Positions 16,469 to 20,264 of a DNA stretch of 20,264 bases are shown here, in pieces. The stretch is from assembly GCA_964452495.1 (NCBI GenBank), contig CAYVMC010000030.1:1-20264 (forward strand), in the 5' to 3' direction. The DNA is from CALUTH01 sp964452495. Its GTDB lineage: Bacteria > Cyanobacteriota > Vampirovibrionia > Gastranaerophilales > Gastranaerophilaceae. Under the pieces are notes generated by a model. It was not told the DNA's origin and did not search any database. It was given only the letters and a program-made list of their open reading frames with translations. Made by a program: the position numbers and the translations under genes. Each line of letters starts with the position of its first letter. Position 1 is the stretch's first letter.

Positions 16469-17551
16469 TTATGCACCTGCCGCCAGTTTTTCCAATTTCA
16501 GCTTTTGATCGTATTCAATCAGGAGATTGATTAATTCGTCTAAATCCCCCTCAATTACAGTCCAGACGTTAAGATTCTGGTTTATACGGTGATCTGTAAG
16601 TCTTCCCTGCGGGAAATTATAGGTTCTGATACGTTCGCTTCTATCGCCTGTACCGACCTGCGAGCGTCTGAGATCTGTTATTTCTTTTGTTTGTTTTTGT
16701 AATTCCAAATCGTAAAGCTTTGCTTTAAGGATTTCTAAAGCACGTTCCTTATTTTGCAGCTGTGAACGTTCTTCCGTACAGAAAATCATTATTCCTGTAG
16801 GTTTGTGGAATATCCGAACAGCGGTCTCTACTTTGTTGACGTTTTGTCCGCCGGCACCTCCTGAACGTGCTGTGGAGATCTCACAGTCATTCATGTTTAA
16901 ATTCACTTCTACATCGGTTACTTCCGGCATAACAGCAACGGTTGCGGTTGATGTGTGAACCCTGCCCTGTGACTCTGTTTCCGGAACTCTTTGGACACGG
17001 TGTACACCTGATTCGTATTTGAGTTTGGAATAAATACTGTCGCCCCTAACGGAAATAATAACTTCCGACACTCCGCCGGCTTCGCATTCACTCTTTGAGA
17101 GTATTTGTGTCTGCCAGCCCTGTTTATCTGCGTATTTAAGGTACATTCTCATCAAGTCGCCGGCAAAAATATTTGCTTCATCGCCGCCTGCACCGCCTCT
17201 GATTTCCAGCATAATATCTTTGTCATCCATTGGATCGCGCGGGAGCAGAAGGACTTTCATTTTTTCTTCGTACTCTTTTATTTTGTTTTCATTTTCTTCA
17301 ATGTCCGCTTTCATAAACGCTTTCATTTCCGGATCATTTTCTGCAAACATTATTTCTCTTGCTTCTTCAATTTCTTTTGTTGCTTTCTGCCAGGCATAAT
17401 AGAGTTCAACGGTTTCTTCCATTGATTTTCTTTGTTTTGAAAGATCGCGGAATTTGTTATAGTCTGCAATTACATCAGGATCCATAAGAATTTCGCCGAT
17501 TTCTATATATTTTTTTTCTATTTGTTTGATTTTTTCTAACATGTCCTGCAT
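16469..17551 (-). CDS. prfA: Peptide chain release factor 1
   Basis: Reads UAA and UAG and triggers peptide release on the ribosome. 360 residues, normal length. The tripeptide that reads the stop codon is PET (190-192, PxT type in RVPETESQGRVHTSTATVAVMPE), which marks RF1 rather than RF2. The catalytic GGQ is at 234-236 in SGGAGGQNVNK. The coiled N-terminal domain I and the C-terminal RTYNFPQGRLTDHRI segment are complete. The first ATG has a GAGG site eight bases upstream; a second ATG three codons on is less well placed. It is the first gene of the operon, and 45 bases upstream lies a G-run tandem repeat (on the opposite strand) that could affect expression. Confidence 0.98.
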   Translation of the reverse strand: MQDMLEKIKQIEKKYIEIGEILMDPDVIADYNKFRDLSKQRKSMEETVELYYAWQKATKEIEEAREIMFAENDPEMKAFMKADIEENENKIKEYEEKMKVLLLPRDPMDDKDIMLEIRGGAGGDEANIFAGDLMRMYLKYADKQGWQTQILSKSECEAGGVSEVIISVRGDSIYSKLKYESGVHRVQRVPETESQGRVHTSTATVAVMPEVTDVEVNLNMNDCEISTARSGGAGGQNVNKVETAVRIFHKPTGIMIFCTEERSQLQNKERALEILKAKLYDLELQKQTKEITDLRRSQVGTGDRSERIRTYNFPQGRLTDHRINQNLNVWTVIEGDLDELINLLIEYDQKLKLEKLAAGA

Positions 17552-17996
17552 ATTTTTTTCCTCACCAAGTAATTTTATTATATCAGAAACAAAGAAGGGG
17601 TAAACAAGAGGGGGTAAATTAAGGGGTAAATTGAAGGGGGAATGAATAGGTAAAATTGTAATACAGGAGCATAGAGTGAGTGATAAATTATAGATTAATA
17701 CCGGTTTTAGCTTATAAGTTTATAGTATTAGGAAACAGGCATGGAATATATTTAATGAAACAAATTTCCTATATAACATTGTTGTAGAACTGTTGTGTCT
17801 TGTTTTGTTGTGGAATACAGGGTATCGAGGTTTTTCTCTGCTTCCGGCGGTGCGGATGGGGCTTTTTATTACTTTCTTTTTTGAGTATGGTAAGGCGGGA
17901 TTCTGTAATGCGCAAGTTTAATGCAGGTATTTACTCATCTATCGGAGCAAAGCTCATGCAGGAGAATTTTTTTAATGTTTTAGAGGATCGAGAGCT
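17552..17996. other. Operon leader and spacer without a supported gene
   Basis: About 445 bases between prfA and the terminator of the surface-protein gene. It holds the 13-bp tandem repeat (17596-17660) and a minus-strand TATAAT at 17687-17692 that could be a -10 box for prfA, without a good -35. The part at about 17820-17990 is locally more GC-rich. It contains a plus-strand frame (17800-18015, ending IGAKLMQENFFNVLEDRELKKRRG) that has no recognised family and runs into the terminator. I do not call it a gene, though a remnant cannot be excluded. Confidence 0.5.
17596..17660. repeat. Five tandem 13-bp units with G-runs
   Basis: Five consecutive 13-base units: AGGGGTAAACAAG, AGGGGGTAAATTA, AGGGGTAAATTGA, AGGGGGAATGAAT and a degenerate AGGTAAAATTGTA. 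The first four give G-runs of 4, 5, 4 and 5 separated by 9, 8 and 9 bases on the plus strand, which is the template strand of prfA. The transcript of the prfA leader would carry the complementary C-runs. A G-quadruplex in the DNA is possible. The repeat lies 45-109 bases before the prfA start. Confidence 0.85.
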
Positions 17997-18022
17997 AAAA
18001 AAAAGGCGGGGATAAGCCCGCC
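17997..18022 (-). terminator. Rho-independent terminator of the surface-protein gene
   Basis: On the minus strand a GGCGGG/CCCGCC stem (18017-18022 with 18005-18010) with a six-base loop is followed by eight T (17997-18004). It is a strong textbook terminator 48 bases past the stop of the S74 protein gene. A second small palindrome, CCGGAATATCCGG, lies between the stop and this hairpin. Confidence 0.92.
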
Positions 18023-18069
18023 ATTGTAAAGCACATAACCGGAATATCCGGCTATTTAGGTAATTCACT

Positions 18070-20264
18070 TTAATGTGATAATTTGTTAACCATTTTCCTT
18101 AACTCCGCTACTTCTTTCTTTAAGGCTTTGATTTCCTTATCCTGATTATTAACGCGGATAGTCAACTCGCGGATTTTTTGGCTGTCTGAGGTAACAATTT
18201 TGATGTTATCAGCTAATTGCTGTGCGAGTTGTTTGATTTTTGCATCAAGCTCTTTGAGTGCATTAATCATAGTAAAGAACATATCTTCGTGCCTGATTTG
18301 TAAGTACCCGTTTTCGTCTTTGGTTACGGCATTAGGGAATACTTTTTGAAGTTCCTGCGCGATAACACCGACGTGCGGAGTTTTTAAATCATCCTTTTTG
18401 AAGGTAAAATCATAGACTTTGAGTTTGTTGATTTTATCCATTGCATCAAGGTTTTCGCCGATGATGTCTTTAAGGCGGCGGTCTGATTCTTTGTAGTTAT
18501 ATTTAATCTCGGTTCTGCCGTTACCACTACTTCTTATAGTAAGTGTGCCACTATCGTCCGAAAACCAGGTCTGCTTACCGCTGCCTCCACGATAAGTATA
18601 CATAATTCCGTAATCATTTTGATGTTTTGAGCGAATAAGAGAGACACTCCCGTCACTCGTTCCCAGTACGGAATTTCCTCCGACAATGAGGCTTCCGGGA
18701 ATGTATACAACAGTACTACTGTTACCGAGAACGATTTGATCCTCGTATGTAGTTTCTGCGTGATATCCTATTGCAGTAGAGCGTACATGACTAGCAGTTG
18801 CATGATATCCAACAGCTGTACTAAAATTACTAACATTAGTATAATGTCCAATAGCTACACCATACTGCCCGCTAGCTTCAGCATTATTCCCTATAGCGAG
18901 AGCACCATAGGTTCCATTAGCCCGAGCATTATATCCCATAGCGATACCATAGAGATTAGCATTAGCATTATATCCGATAGCGATACCAGTACTACCTCTA
19001 ACGTTGGCATTATACCCCATAGCAATTGAATCCTTAGAGTATGCCCTGGCATTACGTCCTAAAGCAATACTATTTGTGTTGTTAGCACTAGTATTATTTC
19101 CTATGGCAATGGCACTGTTACTTGCTTCTCCTCCCCAGGCATTATTTCCTATGGCAATACTATCGCTATAATTAGCCTTAGCCTGATTGCCGATAGCGAT
19201 AGAGTTACTTTCAACAGCGTTAGAGCTATATCCAATAGCGATTGTATAAGTATCAGTACTACTAGCGCCGTTACCGCTGTTAGCATAAGTCCCAATAGCA
19301 ATACTGTTTCTGCCGTTACAGAAAGCATAATTACCGATAGAAACAATACCGTTTCCGTTAGCGGAGCTAGCATAATTACCAATAACGATAGAAGCGGTAC
19401 AGCTGTTTACATTTGCCATTTTTCCAATGGCAATACTGTTAGCACCGTTACAGTTTGCAGAATACCCGATGGCAATGGCATTCCCCTTGTCGCCGGAGAA
19501 GTCGGCTTCGCACTGAGTGTTTCCTGTCGCATTAGCATTATATCCCAATGCTGTACTGTAACTGTATGCATTAGCTTTACTCCCGATAGCGATAGCATTT
19601 GTACTGCGGGCATTAGCAGAGAGTGAGGTATCATCACCAGCCCCTATAGCGATAGCGCTGTTAGCGTTGGCTCTGGAATAGTGACCAATGGCGATAGCGT
19701 TAGCCGTAGAGGAGCTACTATTGTAAGTATTACTGCCTCTGCCAATAGCGATGGAATATGCAGATCGGTTTGTATTAGCAATACACCCTATGGAGACAGC
19801 ACCATAAGCAGCCCTAGTATTGGCTCTTTCCCCGATAGCAACGGCGTGGCCTGCATCGACGGTGTTAGCCTGATACCCAAGGGATATACCGTGTTCGATT
19901 TCGCTGGTGCCGGAACTTCCAGTGTTAGCCTGACGTCCCATTGCAATGGCATAGTTGCCAGCAGCGCGGGAGTTGTTACCGATAGCGATAGAATAAGGTT
20001 TGTTGGCAGTGATATTATTACCGATAGAGATGCCTTGTCCGTTAATGATGTTAATGATACCGACAGGCTTATCATTTTCAAGGAATCCTATTTGAGGGTA
20101 GTTGCTGTTGGTAGCGATTGTTAGTTTCGGTGTACTAATCCCCATATCAGAAAAAGCAGAGATTTCGCTGTCATTACCTCCGATAACTGCAGAGACTGCA
20201 TTCTGATTAGCGTTAAACCCGATATTACCGCCGGTCAGACTTGTCCAGAGACAGCGATCAGAGC
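18070..20264 (-). CDS. YadA-head repeat protein with Peptidase_S74 C-terminal domain (5' partial)
   Basis: The frame stays open to the window end (SLTGGNIGFNANQNAVSAVIGG precedes the first Met at 20145), so the true N-terminus lies outside. Numbered from that Met, residues about 33-470 are dozens of 14-residue YadA-head repeats of the SIAIGNNA.A.G type, which build a left-handed trimeric beta-roll. A linker follows. At 554 comes SDRRLK, the Ser/Lys (S-D-x-x-L-K) site of Peptidase_S74 intramolecular chaperones, in a domain running through VGVIAQELQKVFPNAV. A C-terminal heptad coiled coil (about 630-688) follows. Such domains assist trimerisation and then cut themselves off, as in phage tail spikes. 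No phage genes are adjacent, so a host surface adhesin or a lone fibre-like protein fits; a prophage beyond the edge remains possible. Confidence 0.9.
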   Translation of the reverse strand, partial: SDRCLWTSLTGGNIGFNANQNAVSAVIGGNDSEISAFSDMGISTPKLTIATNSNYPQIGFLENDKPVGIINIINGQGISIGNNITANKPYSIAIGNNSRAAGNYAIAMGRQANTGSSGTSEIEHGISLGYQANTVDAGHAVAIGERANTRAAYGAVSIGCIANTNRSAYSIAIGRGSNTYNSSSSTANAIAIGHYSRANANSAIAIGAGDDTSLSANARSTNAIAIGSKANAYSYSTALGYNANATGNTQCEADFSGDKGNAIAIGYSANCNGANSIAIGKMANVNSCTASIVIGNYASSANGNGIVSIGNYAFCNGRNSIAIGTYANSGNGASSTDTYTIAIGYSSNAVESNSIAIGNQAKANYSDSIAIGNNAWGGEASNSAIAIGNNTSANNTNSIALGRNARAYSKDSIAMGYNANVRGSTGIAIGYNANANLYGIAMGYNARANGTYGALAIGNNAEASGQYGVAIGHYTNVSNFSTAVGYHATASHVRSTAIGYHAETTYEDQIVLGNSSTVVYIPGSLIVGGNSVLGTSDGSVSLIRSKHQNDYGIMYTYRGGSGKQTWFSDDSGTLTIRSSGNGRTEIKYNYKESDRRLKDIIGENLDAMDKINKLKVYDFTFKKDDLKTPHVGVIAQELQKVFPNAVTKDENGYLQIRHEDMFFTMINALKELDAKIKQLAQQLADNIKIVTSDSQKIRELTIRVNNQDKEIKALKKEVAELRKMVNKLSH

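Noticed and set aside
17596..17660. Tandem 13-bp units as a CRISPR array
   Set aside because: The units are adjacent without unique spacers, far too short, and there are no cas genes.
18736..20124. Several long open frames in other phases and on the plus strand inside the surface-protein gene
   Set aside because: They arise because the 42-base repeat unit of the YadA-head array keeps all frames free of stops. None has a ribosome binding site or non-repetitive content.

Overview
The window reads as an AT-rich chromosomal segment of an uncultured bacterium with an outer membrane. Standard-code stops are used throughout. My best guess is a gut cyanobacterial relative (Vampirovibrionia / Gastranaerophilales type). 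This rests on low GC, an IF2 with a long Lys/Glu/Pro linker, YadA-like trimeric surface repeats and a radical SAM protein with an unusual N-terminus. It is an inference that only a marker-gene search could settle; no 16S gene is present.

Left part (1-6540). A tiny unknown gene, a DMT/EamA transporter and a macro-domain ADP-ribose hydrolase lie on the minus strand. They are followed by a 685-residue two-domain glycosyltransferase (GT2 joined to a GT4-like domain). A 234-bp divergent spacer with three evenly spaced TACG boxes separates this from a plus-strand pair: an XRE-type repressor and a DUF1848 protein with a radical-SAM-like CxxxCxxC cluster. The pair ends in a hairpin and is followed by an unrecognised protein with a beta-strand-rich C-terminus.

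Middle part (about 6750-10510) is a decay zone. An AAA/DUF4143 ATPase carries three separate one-base A-run indels; repairing all three on paper restores a continuous reading frame of about 415 codons. An unknown Cys-rich 170-residue protein with a perfect ribosome binding site is intact. Next to it is a small broken gene ending in a clear terminator. On the plus strand an HNH endonuclease plus HTH region is continuous in frame with a hypoxanthine/uracil-type DNA glycosylase that is broken by three nonsense codons and a frameshift. The zone stops just short of a tRNA-Ala(UGC) gene with its own terminator.

Right part (10950-20264). A radical SAM protein (+) converges on a tight five-gene translation operon on the minus strand: prfA, ylxR, infB, rbfA, truB. 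The genes abut or overlap, and nusA is not in its usual place before ylxR. The operon leader contains five tandem 13-bp units carrying G-runs that could form a G-quadruplex. The window closes with a large minus-strand gene, open at its 5' end, with dozens of 14-residue YadA-head repeats and a Peptidase_S74 self-cleaving C-terminus followed by its own terminator.

The operon genes, including infB with many A-runs, are intact. This argues that the lesions in the middle zone are real decay rather than general sequencing error. The most interesting items are the HNH-HTH-glycosylase fusion, the G-run tandem repeat before prfA, and the S74/YadA surface protein.
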